A DNA stretch of 44,085 nucleotides from an uncultured Gammaproteobacteria bacterium. GTDB taxonomy: Bacteria > Pseudomonadota > Gammaproteobacteria > Pseudomonadales > Pseudohongiellaceae. The translations under genes and the position numbers were made by a program. Location of the stretch: positions 1 to 44,085 of the forward strand of contig CAJXQP010000003.1 in NCBI GenBank assembly GCA_913058275.1, written 5' to 3'. The notes under the pieces were generated by a model. That model was not told where the DNA came from. It searched no databases and saw only the letters and a list, made by a program, of their open reading frames with translations. Positions 8,832 through 16,982 of the stretch are shown here, one piece after another. How positions within the stretch are numbered: the first letter of the stretch is position 1; each line of letters starts with the position of its first letter.

Positions 8832-10616
8832 TTATGGCAGAGCAAACACATAAACATTAGTACCGCGACTCGGACGTAACTCCGGCGTCAGGTTTACTTG
8901 TCCACTGCCAGTATTAACCGCGACATATTGTTTCCCATCGACGGCGAAGGTAATCGGATAGCCACTAACAGAAGAGCCAAGATTAACTTCCCACAGGATC
9001 TCACCAGTGTCATGGTCATGGGCGCGAAAGCGGCCATTGGAATCGCCACCGAAGATAAGTCCACCGCCTGTGGCGGCCAGCGACATGGTGCCAGCGCGTT
9101 GTTCATAGAGCCATTCGGTCTTGCCTGTCTCCGCCGAGATGGCACGGACTGTTCCAAGGTTCTCTGTGCCCGGAGTTAACTGATGGCGAGCCGCTAATGA
9201 ATAGATGGCCAAGCCGCCTTGGCCACCCGCAGTTAACGCTTGGGCAGTCTCACTTTCGAAATTTGCAGTGGCCAACATATTTGCGCAGGTATTTCGAAGT
9301 GGGTAATACATGGTATTGGTCAGTGGGCTATAGGCCCCCGCTTCCCAATCTTTACCACCGGTCCAAGACGGGCAAACGAAAACCACTTGTTCCGATTCGC
9401 GAAATACTACATCGGGGTTTTCAGTGACGGCGCCGGTTGCACCATCAATATCTTGAATAACATTTTGTTGCACAGTAGGAGTCGCCCAGAGAAATTCACC
9501 GGTAGCTCGATCCAGCGTGTAAACCACACCGGTCTTGCCCGGAATGCCAGTAATAACTTTGCGGACTTCACCGAACTCAAGGTCTGGATTTATCCACGTC
9601 ACCGCATCAGGGTCGGGTGCCACTCGGGTTTCAACTAATAACCTTTCGAAGGGGTGATCTAAATCCCAGTGATCATTCAAGTGCTGGTAGTACCAGCGCA
9701 TCTCTCCGGTATCTACTTCCAAGGCCATAGTGGAATTGTGATAAAGATGCTTGTTGTCCACACCACCGAGATAGAACTTCGGTGCCGGAGAGGTGACAGA
9801 AGTACCAAGAATGATTAGCTTAAGCTCGGGGTCGTAGCTGGGCACCATCCACGAGCCAACATGCTGCCGCTGCTCGAACGGCACATCTCCCCAAGTTTCG
9901 TCGCCCGGTTCGCCTGGCGCCGGTATTAAACGGCGTCGCCATAACTCTGCACCGGTGCTGGCATCGTGTGCCGTAATGACGCAAGCGTTGGGGCCACCCC
10001 AAGGCCGGCAGCTACGACCGGAAATAACTCTACCGTCGGCGATGATTGGCCCGGAACTGTGCGTAGCAGAGTTGACTTTATAGTCAAAAATTTTCGTTTC
10101 CCAAACCATTTCACCGGTGAGGGCATCCAGAGCGAAAACAAAATTGTCATCGCTGGTATTAATAATGAGGTTTTCGTAAATCGCTAGATTACGGTTATTA
10201 CGGGCATTGCCTCCAACCATCTCATAGAGATCGTCTGGAATATCACGGCGATATTCCCAGATAAAATCACCGGACTCGGCATCTACCGCCTGAATAACAT
10301 CATTAGCCTGAGGTACATACAAAATACCGTTATAGGCCAAGGGTGTTATTTCGCCGGTTCCGATCTCTAAATCGCGAGTCCACACCATGCGTAATTGATC
10401 TACGTTGCTGCGATCTATTTGATCCAGCGGGCTGTAGCCCCAGCTATCTAGGGTGCGGCGCCACATTAACCAATCGCTATCTGCGGGATTTTGTAACATC
10501 GCGTCGGTTACTAGCACAAAGTCGTCTTGCGCTAGAGAATTGAACGACAGGGAAAGAAATAGAACGAAACACACGAGATACTTACAGCATTTTATTCGCG
10601 GAGTATGATCAAACAT
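8832..10616 (-). CDS. Secreted PQQ-dependent dehydrogenase-like quinoprotein
   Basis: This 594-residue exported quinoprotein has a signal peptide ('FVLFLSLSFNSLAQ'), the opening 'DSDWLMWRRTLDSWGYSPL' and the W-docking repeats of PQQ alcohol dehydrogenases. It carries a cysteine pair in 'SCRPWGGPNACVITAHD', like many PQQ-ADHs. The putative catalytic acidic region is 'LNDHWDLDHPFE', and the propeller closes with 'FAVDGKQYVAVNTGSG'. It has no fused cytochrome domain. The start is supported by AGGAG 7 bases before the ATG. It shares strand and spacing with the quinoprotein at 6911 and may be cotranscribed, this gene being first. The two are clear paralogues but diverged, so they probably differ in substrate. 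Confidence 0.87.
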   Translation of the reverse strand: MFDHTPRIKCCKYLVCFVLFLSLSFNSLAQDDFVLVTDAMLQNPADSDWLMWRRTLDSWGYSPLDQIDRSNVDQLRMVWTRDLEIGTGEITPLAYNGILYVPQANDVIQAVDAESGDFIWEYRRDIPDDLYEMVGGNARNNRNLAIYENLIINTSDDNFVFALDALTGEMVWETKIFDYKVNSATHSSGPIIADGRVISGRSCRPWGGPNACVITAHDASTGAELWRRRLIPAPGEPGDETWGDVPFEQRQHVGSWMVPSYDPELKLIILGTSVTSPAPKFYLGGVDNKHLYHNSTMALEVDTGEMRWYYQHLNDHWDLDHPFERLLVETRVAPDPDAVTWINPDLEFGEVRKVITGIPGKTGVVYTLDRATGEFLWATPTVQQNVIQDIDGATGAVTENPDVVFRESEQVVFVCPSWTGGKDWEAGAYSPLTNTMYYPLRNTCANMLATANFESETAQALTAGGQGGLAIYSLAARHQLTPGTENLGTVRAISAETGKTEWLYEQRAGTMSLAATGGGLIFGGDSNGRFRAHDHDTGEILWEVNLGSSVSGYPITFAVDGKQYVAVNTGSGQVNLTPELRPSRGTNVYVFALP

Positions 10617-10927
10617 CGGCGGGCTCCTAGGGGCTGGTTTCCTTGAAAAGAACAGCTCTTTTGTTGTTCTTTAAAACTCTTTGAGAACCACCCTACCTGA
10701 TGTTTTAGAAATTTTCTATGGTGCCCGATGTTCTGTTATCACTGTCATAAAGGCTGACATGTAGTTCTAATGTTGCCGCGGTAGTACCGGGCTTCTGAGC
10801 CGCACTAGAAAGCACGCCTAATTGCTTAGATTAAGAACCGCCAATAGCCTATACTGAATTCGTACGTATCATTTGGGCGCAGTCCTGAAGTACCCAACCT
10901 ATAGTTCAACTTGTAGGGGGTCAAAAA
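10617..10927. other. Divergent intergenic region with a short inverted repeat
   Basis: No gene is supported in these 311 bases between the divergent quinoprotein and small secreted protein genes. AAAGAAC (10647-10653) and GTTCTTT (10666-10672) form an inverted repeat 31 bases upstream of the quinoprotein start, a possible operator. TATACT at 10850 resembles a -10 box, but no well-spaced -35 is present. Confidence 0.35.
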
Positions 10928-11361
10928 ATGTTTACGATTCGCAAATTCTGTTTTCCTATTCTTTTACTTATCCTGCCTCTAACTCTGAATGCACAGAGCT
11001 ATCCCCAAATGACGGGTGTCTGGAAGGGGCATATTCGTATCGTTACCTCGCCTAATCTGCGTTCAGATGACTTGGTCGCAGGAGGTGTAATAATCAGCGA
11101 AGCGGATCTAGAGTTAACGATAAGCGCGCAAGACGGCGAGGTATTCATTGGCTCTTCACAGCTCTCAACAATGGCGCGCGGGGCTGAACCTATTCTCGTC
11201 TATGGTTCAATTCGATCAACAGGTCGTGAGGCATATTTATTGACTCTCTAGGCGGCCATGGCCAGCTCTGGTTCGAAGACAACAACAATTTTGAGTACTG
11301 TTATTCATCACTGGGCACTGACAGTATTGTTTCCTACTGCGCGAAACTCCAAAAAGAATAG
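10928..11361 (+). pseudogene. Small secreted protein, frameshifted
   Basis: The ORF track stops at 11251, but the reading continues sensibly in another frame to a stop at 11361. Frame 1 gives a signal peptide ('PILLLILPLTLNAQ') and 'MTGVWKGHIRIVTSP'. After the shift at about 11231-11236 the new frame gives 'IFIDSLGGHGQLWF' and ends 'YCAKLQKE'. Adding one base (gcata to gcaata) would restore a protein of about 144 residues. This is either a recent 1-base deletion or a consensus error. The family is unknown to me; the mature protein looks like a small beta-rich secreted domain of the 'TGVWKG...' type. It sits next to the quinoproteins and is preceded by AGGGGG. Confidence 0.6.
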
Positions 11362-11424
11362 TCGAACTCGCAACAGCGTATTGGGATGCTACTACCAATA
11401 TCTCTCACCGGGCTAGTATTCGTT

Positions 11425-11493
11425 GAAATTGCGTTTTGCTTGCTTTCTAGCTCAAGTTTTACACTGCTATCAGGATTCTGGTCTGGATTAAAA
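11425..11493. repeat. Dispersed about 65-base repeat, copy 1
   Basis: GAAATTGCGTTTTGCTT, then GCTCAAGT and GGATTCTGG, align in the same order and spacing with 18327-18392, with about three quarters of bases the same by eye and a 2-base indel. This copy is noncoding, at the 3' end of the carboxypeptidase gene. Confidence 0.6.
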
Positions 11494-12705
11494 CTGTCGC
11501 TGCAGAAGCTGCAGAATCTCTGCGCGGTTGTTGACCGTTTGATTAGTTAGAATCACGAACGGATACAGGCCATCCGGTCCGGGCATGTAGCCGGCGAAGT
11601 TGTAGACGCCGGTCAAGGTGCCGCTCTTGCGTAGTACCCCGCCCGCCTCGGGTAGCAGATCGGCATAGGGCTTAAAGACTTCGAGAATACGCATCATGCC
11701 AGCTGCACTGCTGCGTTGGGTACGGGACAGACCTGAGCCCTCCAGCATAAGTAGGGACTGTGGGTCGCGTCCGAAACTATCCCCATACAATTCAGCAAGC
11801 CACTGCTGCAGGACAGCACGAGCCGACTCGCTCGTGGCAGGATAGCCACTGGCTTGCGCCCCAAGTGTGAGGAAGAGTTGATTGGCGATGAAGTTGTTAG
11901 AATAACGCAGCATGCCCTCTAGATTGTCGCGCAGAGATTGAGAACTGCGATGACTATAAAAGAGTGTCCACTCGTCTGTCACGGCTTGTTGATGAAAGTC
12001 CGCATCGGATACGGTGATGCCAGAGTCTATAAGAAAGTGCCGAAACAGTTGTTGAGCCTGTCGCAAGCCAGCAACCGGGTCATCACCCAGATTGATGCGT
12101 TGTGGTTCGCCTTGGGAAAGCTGCTCGCCTAGCTCGCGAGCAAAAGCTGTCAAGGGGGTCTGCGTCTCGCCCGTGACCAGTCTACCGTCTGTTCTCCATG
12201 CCAGATTCACCGTGTTGAAATTTACGGCCAAGGCACTATTGCGAGCAGCGTAGGGCTGATCACTTCCGCTCTCAATGGGTAGGTCGGGATTCGGTTCGAA
12301 GGCGGAGTCGTCCATGACTAGGCGGCGAATCTGCTGCAGTCCGCGCTGGTCCAGAGTATTGGCAATACGGGCAATCTCCTCGGACACCAGAAATGGGTCG
12401 CCTAAGCCTCGGATCAACAGGTCGCCACTGCCATTGCGATAAAAATGGGTCTCGAAGCGGAAGTCTTCGCCAAGCCTAGTCAGAGCCACCTGCGCTAGCG
12501 GGATCTTAAGAATGGACGCCGGTACCAGGGGTATATCAGGGTTGAGGCTCACCAGCGTCTCACCACTTGGCGAACGCAGCATCACGCTGCCATTCCCAAC
12601 CAAAGTAACTAAACGATCCTGAGCCGCAGCGGGTAGAGCCAGAGCGCAGACTAGCAACAACAGTGAAAGCGTGAACATCTGCAGAATGTGAGAAGCGAGT
12701 TTCAA
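11488..12705 (-). CDS. dacB: D-alanyl-D-alanine carboxypeptidase (peptidase S13, PBP4/DacB type)
   Basis: This exported penicillin-binding protein of 405 residues hydrolyses or trims peptidoglycan cross-links in the periplasm. The three active-site motifs are visible: SxxK as 'PASILKIP' (S64, K67), SxN as 'RYSNNFIANQL', and KTG in the variant form KSG in 'LRKSGTLTGVYNFAGY'. The large insertion typical of S13 lies between the first two. The protein is somewhat shorter than E. coli DacB (about 477). The track start is a TTG codon giving 'MKLASHILQM'. An internal ATG at residue 10 would also give a full signal peptide, and neither has a strong ribosome site. No neighbour is obviously linked to cell wall work. 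Confidence 0.85.
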   Translation of the reverse strand: MKLASHILQMFTLSLLLLVCALALPAAAQDRLVTLVGNGSVMLRSPSGETLVSLNPDIPLVPASILKIPLAQVALTRLGEDFRFETHFYRNGSGDLLIRGLGDPFLVSEEIARIANTLDQRGLQQIRRLVMDDSAFEPNPDLPIESGSDQPYAARNSALAVNFNTVNLAWRTDGRLVTGETQTPLTAFARELGEQLSQGEPQRINLGDDPVAGLRQAQQLFRHFLIDSGITVSDADFHQQAVTDEWTLFYSHRSSQSLRDNLEGMLRYSNNFIANQLFLTLGAQASGYPATSESARAVLQQWLAELYGDSFGRDPQSLLMLEGSGLSRTQRSSAAGMMRILEVFKPYADLLPEAGGVLRKSGTLTGVYNFAGYMPGPDGLYPFVILTNQTVNNRAEILQLLQRQF

Positions 12706-12879
12706 CTTGTTTATTAGCCGGTTGAATTAAAGGATTAGAGTAGTTCGATCGTCGGGCTTTGGCAATACTGATGGGGGTTGGACGCCAGAGCAAACGGGGA
12801 GAAACGTTAGGTCTATCTCCTCCTGTATGGCACCGTGCCATCATTCAGTAAAATAACTCTGCGCCTTTCTACCAAATTT

Positions 12880-12920
12880 ACTGTATTTTTACTTTAGTCC
12901 TTTTTAAACTGTATTTTTAC
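12880..12920. promoter_or_regulatory. Direct repeat ACTGTATTTTTAC upstream of the cupin gene
   Basis: The 13-base word ACTGTATTTTTAC occurs at 12880-12892 and again at 12908-12920, 28 bases apart start to start, ending 20 bases before the cupin start. Perfect spaced repeats in a promoter region can be regulator sites, but the A/T-rich content makes chance possible. Confidence 0.35.
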
Positions 12921-12940
12921 CAGCTTTGAACTAGTTGACT

Positions 12941-13570
12941 ATGAGAAAACTCGCATTGCTTCTGTTCATATGTGCTATCCCAATGGCTCAGGCCCAAGTG
13001 GATGCACCGCCTGCCTATCCTCGTGACGGGGCTATTAAAATGCTGGAGAACGAGCACGTCATCGTTTGGGATATTCGTTGGTTGAAACAGGACTACCCCA
13101 TCCACCGTCATCGCTATGACCATACCGGCGTTTACTACAGTCCGGGTGACAGGATAATCACATCGACTGCCGGTGAGGCTCGCGAGGTCCATACAGACGC
13201 TTGGAACATTTCATTTCAACTTGCAGGTGTTACTCACACTGAGTCCGGCATTAGTGATGAGCCACTTCGTGCCGTTTTTATTCAGATCAAACGTCCGGTT
13301 GCTGGCGCAATAGAAGCGAATTCATTACTGCCTCAGTTCCCACATGATTCTCCGCGGGAGCGCCGCTCAAACGAGAGAGTTAAAGTGTGGGAATACGATG
13401 AGTACTTTTCAAGCACTGCCGACCCAGCGCATTACCATGGCAATGATGCTGTGGTGGTCTGGTTTGATGCTGATACCCGGGCGAATGTGCATTTTATCTC
13501 GAGAGGTGCGGTACACAGCAATGACATTCCCACTGCAGCGGTTGGAGCGTTTATCTTCGAGATCCTTTAA
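12941..13570 (+). CDS. Secreted cupin-like protein
   Basis: The protein is about 209 residues with a cleavable signal ('LLLFICAIPMAQA'). It contains two segments that look like the two halves of a bicupin: 'YPIHRHRYDHTGVYYSPGD' early and 'AHYHGNDAVVVWFDAD' late. The histidines could bind a metal, but there is no catalytic signature to name a reaction. The TTG at 12935 is an alternative start; the ATG at 12941 gives a more normal signal peptide. It lies upstream of the broken quinoprotein on the same strand, so a role around the same periplasmic pathway is possible but unproven. Confidence 0.6.
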   Translation: MRKLALLLFICAIPMAQAQVDAPPAYPRDGAIKMLENEHVIVWDIRWLKQDYPIHRHRYDHTGVYYSPGDRIITSTAGEAREVHTDAWNISFQLAGVTHTESGISDEPLRAVFIQIKRPVAGAIEANSLLPQFPHDSPRERRSNERVKVWEYDEYFSSTADPAHYHGNDAVVVWFDADTRANVHFISRGAVHSNDIPTAAVGAFIFEIL

Positions 13571-13667
13571 TTAGTTCAGTGCTAACAGGGCATTGCTTTT
13601 TTGAAGTTGGACATTTCTTTCTAATACTATAAGTTGTCTAAACGCGCTAAATTTTGGAGTAGTCATC

Positions 13668-15096
13668 ATGTCTCTTACACACTCGGTCTTAAGAGTGTTG
13701 CTCACCAGCTTTTTGCTGACATCTACTCAGTCAACTTTCGCTCAGCCTAGTAACCGCTTAGCAGACTTAAGCCCAGTTACAGATGCGCAGCTCGCCAATC
13801 CTCCATCTGAGGATTGGTTGATATGGCGCAGGACCTATGATGCCCAAGGATTTAGCCCACTTGAGGAAATTGATAAGCGTAATGTCAGTCAATTAGGGGA
13901 GGCCTGGCGCACAGAGCTTCAAGAGGGCCCCAACATGGCTACGCCATTAGTACACGATGGGGTTATGTTTCTCGCCAGCACTCAGGACACAGTACTAGCA
14001 CTGGATGCGACCAGTGGAGAAGTATTATGGACCTATGAGCATCGCCCTACTGCCTTTCCAAGCTCGAAAATTGGCATTGCTTTGCATGGCGATAAAGTAA
14101 TTGTGCCAACCCAGAACATGCACGTAGTTGCGCTTGAAGCGCGCACCGGTGAGGTGATTTGGGATCATGCTATTGAAACACCCGGCAATACACCCCGCCC
14201 CTACTCTCTGCGCGGCGCACCTCTTGTTGCCAATGGCATGGTATTGCAGGGCGTTACGGCAACGATGATTCCCGAGGGTGGATTTATTGTCGGCCTTGAT
14301 TTGGATTCCGGCGATGAAGTGTGGCGGTTTCATTCGGTTGCCAGGCCGGGCGAGCCCGGCGGTAACACCTGGAACAACCTCGCCTTGGAAGACCGCAGCG
14401 GTGGATCTGTTTGGGTGCCCGCTAGCTATGATCCTGAGCTGGATTTAGCCTACTACGGTACCGCGCCAACCTACGATACCGCCCCTCTTCTGTATTCGCT
14501 AAATGAAGAGGGTGTGACAAATGAAGCCCTCTACACCAATGCCACGATTGCATTACGCCCCAAAACTGGCGAGCTGGTTTGGCATTTCCAGCATATGCCT
14601 AATGACCAATGGGATTTGGACTGGGTTTTTGAGCGACAGATAGTCGAACTAGAAGTTAATGGCGCCATGCGCAAAGTAATTGTGACGGCGGGAAAGATGG
14701 CACTCTATGATGCGCTAGATGCAGAAACCGGTGAATATATAGATTCATTTGACGTAGGCATTCAAAACATCGTTATTGCTATCGATCCTAAGACTGGGGA
14801 CAAGACAATTAACCCTATAGCAATACCGAATGCAGAAGAGGCGAATCTGTTATGCCCCATGGCCAATGGTGGACGCAATTGGCCATCGGCTTCCATCAAC
14901 CCCGTTTCCCAATTCCTTTCCCATTAGTTACGCCGTCGACGGCAAACAATATGTGGCTGTCGTGGTAGGCCAGCCTAGCCCCTTTCATGCGAGTATTTGG
15001 ATGGGTATGGTGAATGAGTTTCTTGGTGATCGCAGCCCTTTACTTAACCACACACGCAGCGGTCCGGCCATTGTTGTTTATGCTCTTAGCGAATAG
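13668..15096 (+). pseudogene. PQQ-dependent dehydrogenase-like quinoprotein broken by internal deletion
   Basis: The first 414 or so residues read as an intact quinoprotein close to the one at 6911 (signal peptide, 'WLIWRRTYDAQGFSPL', 'GGSVWVPASYDPELDLAYYG', 'MPNDQWDLDWVFE'). At about 14908 the sequence jumps from 'NWPSASINPVS' directly to the C-terminal blade 'FPISYAVDGKQYVAVVVG', now in another frame, so frame 1 stops at 14927. Compared with the 6911 protein about 105 residues (roughly 315 bases) are missing, including two propeller blades. TTTCCCA occurs on both sides of the join (14905 and 14917), consistent with a slippage or short-homology deletion. A good ribosome site (GGAG) and a plausible promoter (TTGAAG, 18 bases, TACTAT at 13601-13630) remain. 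Confidence 0.82.
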
Positions 15097-15236
15097 AGGC
15101 AGCTTAGATTCGAACTAATTTATTTGTCATGGCGCGATGTCAGGAAATAAATGAATAGATAATTAGAAGGGACAGTTAGCCATTGAAGTCACTGTATCCG
15201 GAATTCACCGAAGGTAGAAACCCAAGGACATAACAT

Positions 15237-16256
15237 ATGACAACTTTGCTGAAACGCCCTGCTCAAATTGGAAGCTTGCTGCTGTGCACCGCTATAGCAT
15301 GCTCAACCGCGCAGGCTCAGAACACCGCACGGCCTGATCTGGGAGGCGTCTGGAGCAATGCATCGCTAACTAATCTCACACGTCGGGACGGCGTAGAAAC
15401 CCTTGTCGTGTCGGCGGAAGAAGCAGCAGCTATGGCAGCTCGCGTACCGATTGGTGGTATTGAGGGCGGCTTTGATGAAGGTGATGGTGTCAATAACACG
15501 CCTGCCGCGGCCGCCGATGACTTCGGTAGCAGGGCGTACAATAATTTTTGGGTTGATCCCGGCTCCAACCTGGCTCTGGTCAAAGGCGAGTATCGTACTT
15601 CTTACATAATTAATCCGGAGAACGGTCAGGTCCCGCGTCTGGAAAATCCTACCACAGATTATCAGCGTACCAGCTTCGGCAGCCGATACCTGACAGGCAT
15701 CGGTAACGCGGATGGCCCCGAGGCCCTGCCCCTATCGGAGCGATGTATTTTATCTGAAAGTAAAGCCGGTCCAGCGATGCAAAGCGGACTCTATAACAAC
15801 ACCTATCAGTTTGTTCAAACCGATGATTACGTGATGATCGACGTGGAACAAATGCACGATGCGCGAATCATTCCCACCTTTCACTCGGCAGAAGAGGCCC
15901 GCGCCCATCGCCGGCCGGAAGTCTTGCAACAATACATGGGGGACTCTGTTGGCTGGTATGAAGGCGATGCTCTGGTAGTAGAAACTATCAATGTTAACCC
16001 TCTACAAATGCAGCAAAGCTCTACAGCTATTACGAAAAACGGCAAAGTTACTGAGCGCTTTATTCGTTATTCTGACTCTGAAATTGTTTACCGATTTACC
16101 GTGGAAGATTCTGATCTATACAGCCAGCCGTGGACCGCAGAGCTTAGCTTTCATACCTCAGATGGTCATCTCTATGAGTACGCATGTCACGAAGGCAATT
16201 ACTCCATGCCGGGTACTCTAGCTGGCGCACGTAGGCTAGAGGCAGAACAGAAATAG
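15237..16256 (+). CDS. Secreted 'CHEGNY' family protein of unknown function, copy 1
   Basis: This 339-residue protein has a signal peptide ('LLLCTAIACSTAQAQ') and belongs to a family present three times in this window (also 22017 and 29710). Shared landmarks in order: 'PDLGGVWSN', 'YRTSYIINPENGQVP', 'LSERCILSES', 'YNNTYQFVQTDDYVMI', 'GDSVGWYEGDALVVET' and 'YEYACHEGNYSMPG'. The mature protein has only two cysteines (SERC and ACHE), likely a disulfide. There is no enzyme signature I can name. It begins 140 bases after the broken quinoprotein with AAGGA before the ATG and may belong to that transcription unit. Similar proteins occur widely as 'hypothetical' in environmental bacteria; that is from memory, not a search. 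Confidence 0.75.
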   Translation: MTTLLKRPAQIGSLLLCTAIACSTAQAQNTARPDLGGVWSNASLTNLTRRDGVETLVVSAEEAAAMAARVPIGGIEGGFDEGDGVNNTPAAAADDFGSRAYNNFWVDPGSNLALVKGEYRTSYIINPENGQVPRLENPTTDYQRTSFGSRYLTGIGNADGPEALPLSERCILSESKAGPAMQSGLYNNTYQFVQTDDYVMIDVEQMHDARIIPTFHSAEEARAHRRPEVLQQYMGDSVGWYEGDALVVETINVNPLQMQQSSTAITKNGKVTERFIRYSDSEIVYRFTVEDSDLYSQPWTAELSFHTSDGHLYEYACHEGNYSMPGTLAGARRLEAEQK

Positions 16257-16264
16257 AATGAAAT

Positions 16265-16316
16265 GGGGACAGAATTATTTCTCCAGTGCGCTATCGGAAA
16301 ATAAATCTGTCCTTTT
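16265..16316. terminator. Hairpin of two GGGGACAGA-type repeats between convergent genes
   Basis: GGGGACAGAATTATTTCTCC pairs imperfectly with GGAAAATAAATCTGTCC, followed by TTTTT. It lies between convergent stops at 16256 and 16325, the same arrangement as the hairpin at 6843-6903. Terminator function is inferred from position and the T-run. Confidence 0.65.
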
Positions 16317-16324
16317 TGAATAAG

Positions 16325-16807
16325 TTAGTTAGATGAGCTGCCTATAGTCTCAGCTCCTGCCAAGGACACTTCTTCATCCTGAGCAGCCCTGACTCCACTT
16401 GTTGCCACTGCACCGATTAGCTGGCCATTCCTATAAACCGGTACGCCTCCTGCAAATGTGACACCACCTTCTACTGCCTCAATATCCCCCGCTTCAACTC
16501 TATTTCCATATTCCGCGGAAGTGAGGCCGGTTTGTGTCACCACTAAAGCTTTAGAAGTGGCAAAAGCAAAAGTGCGCGCTCCGGCTCCATCGATACGTCG
16601 CAACATCACTGGATTGTTATGTTGGTCGGTAATTAGAATCGTGACATTCCATCCCTTATCTCGAGCATAAGCTTCGGATGCCACCATGGCTGTCGTGGCT
16701 AGGTCATACGTCATCAGGCTAGGATCGTCTGCCCCTTGGGCGAAGACGGTTGCTGATGAGCAAAACAGTAGGGCTGATAGAACATACTTGTAGAATCTGC
16801 GTGTCAT
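16325..16807 (-). CDS. GlcG/HbpS family secreted protein
   Basis: A 160-residue protein of the GlcG/HbpS (DUF336) family. The signal peptide is 'YVLSALLFCSSATVFAQ'. The domain shows the family's 'GWNVTILITDQHNNPVMLRRIDGA' strand-loop, then 'FATSKALVVTQTG' and 'GGVPVYRNGQLIGAVATSG'. HbpS members bind heme or corrinoids extracellularly; others are uncharacterised companions of catabolic enzymes. I trim the track ORF from 16876 to the ATG at 16807, because the extra 23 residues read through a dispersed repeat and the trimmed start leads straight into the signal peptide. It follows the permease gene at 170 bases on the same strand. Confidence 0.85.
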   Translation of the reverse strand: MTRRFYKYVLSALLFCSSATVFAQGADDPSLMTYDLATTAMVASEAYARDKGWNVTILITDQHNNPVMLRRIDGAGARTFAFATSKALVVTQTGLTSAEYGNRVEAGDIEAVEGGVTFAGGVPVYRNGQLIGAVATSGVRAAQDEEVSLAGAETIGSSSN

Positions 16808-16830
16808 TGTGGTTACCTTGTTTTTCGATT

Positions 16831-16848
16831 GGGACAGATTATTTTTCC
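16831..16848 (+). repeat. GGGACAGATTATTTTTCC dispersed repeat
   Basis: A single-arm copy of the window-wide repeat, in the 5' untranslated region of the GlcG-like gene. It explains why the longer upstream ORF extension there is not real coding sequence. Confidence 0.55.
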
Positions 16849-16963
16849 AGAAAAACTGTGCGAAGGTAAGACTCATAAAAGGAGGCGAACCTATTTAGTT
16901 GGCAGCTCAGCCTTTCTACCTTTGCGCGCGAAGCTAAACAGAAAAAAAGGGAGGGATGGAATT

Positions 16964-16982
16964 GGGGACGGACACATTTAGC
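16964..16982 (+). repeat. GGGGACGGACACATTTAGC repeat overlapping a stop codon
   Basis: A variant copy of the dispersed repeat that overlaps the last codons and the TAA of the APC permease gene (minus strand). The sequence provides the end of that gene. Confidence 0.45.

Noticed and set aside
10823-10855. Candidate promoter TTGCTT...TATACT before the small secreted gene
   Set aside because: Spacing is 21 bases, outside the usual range, so I do not call it.
12909-12923. Possible LexA box CTGTATTTTTACCAG upstream of the cupin gene
   Set aside because: Only 9 bases separate CTG and CAG, whereas the gammaproteobacterial LexA consensus needs 10; no SOS gene is near.
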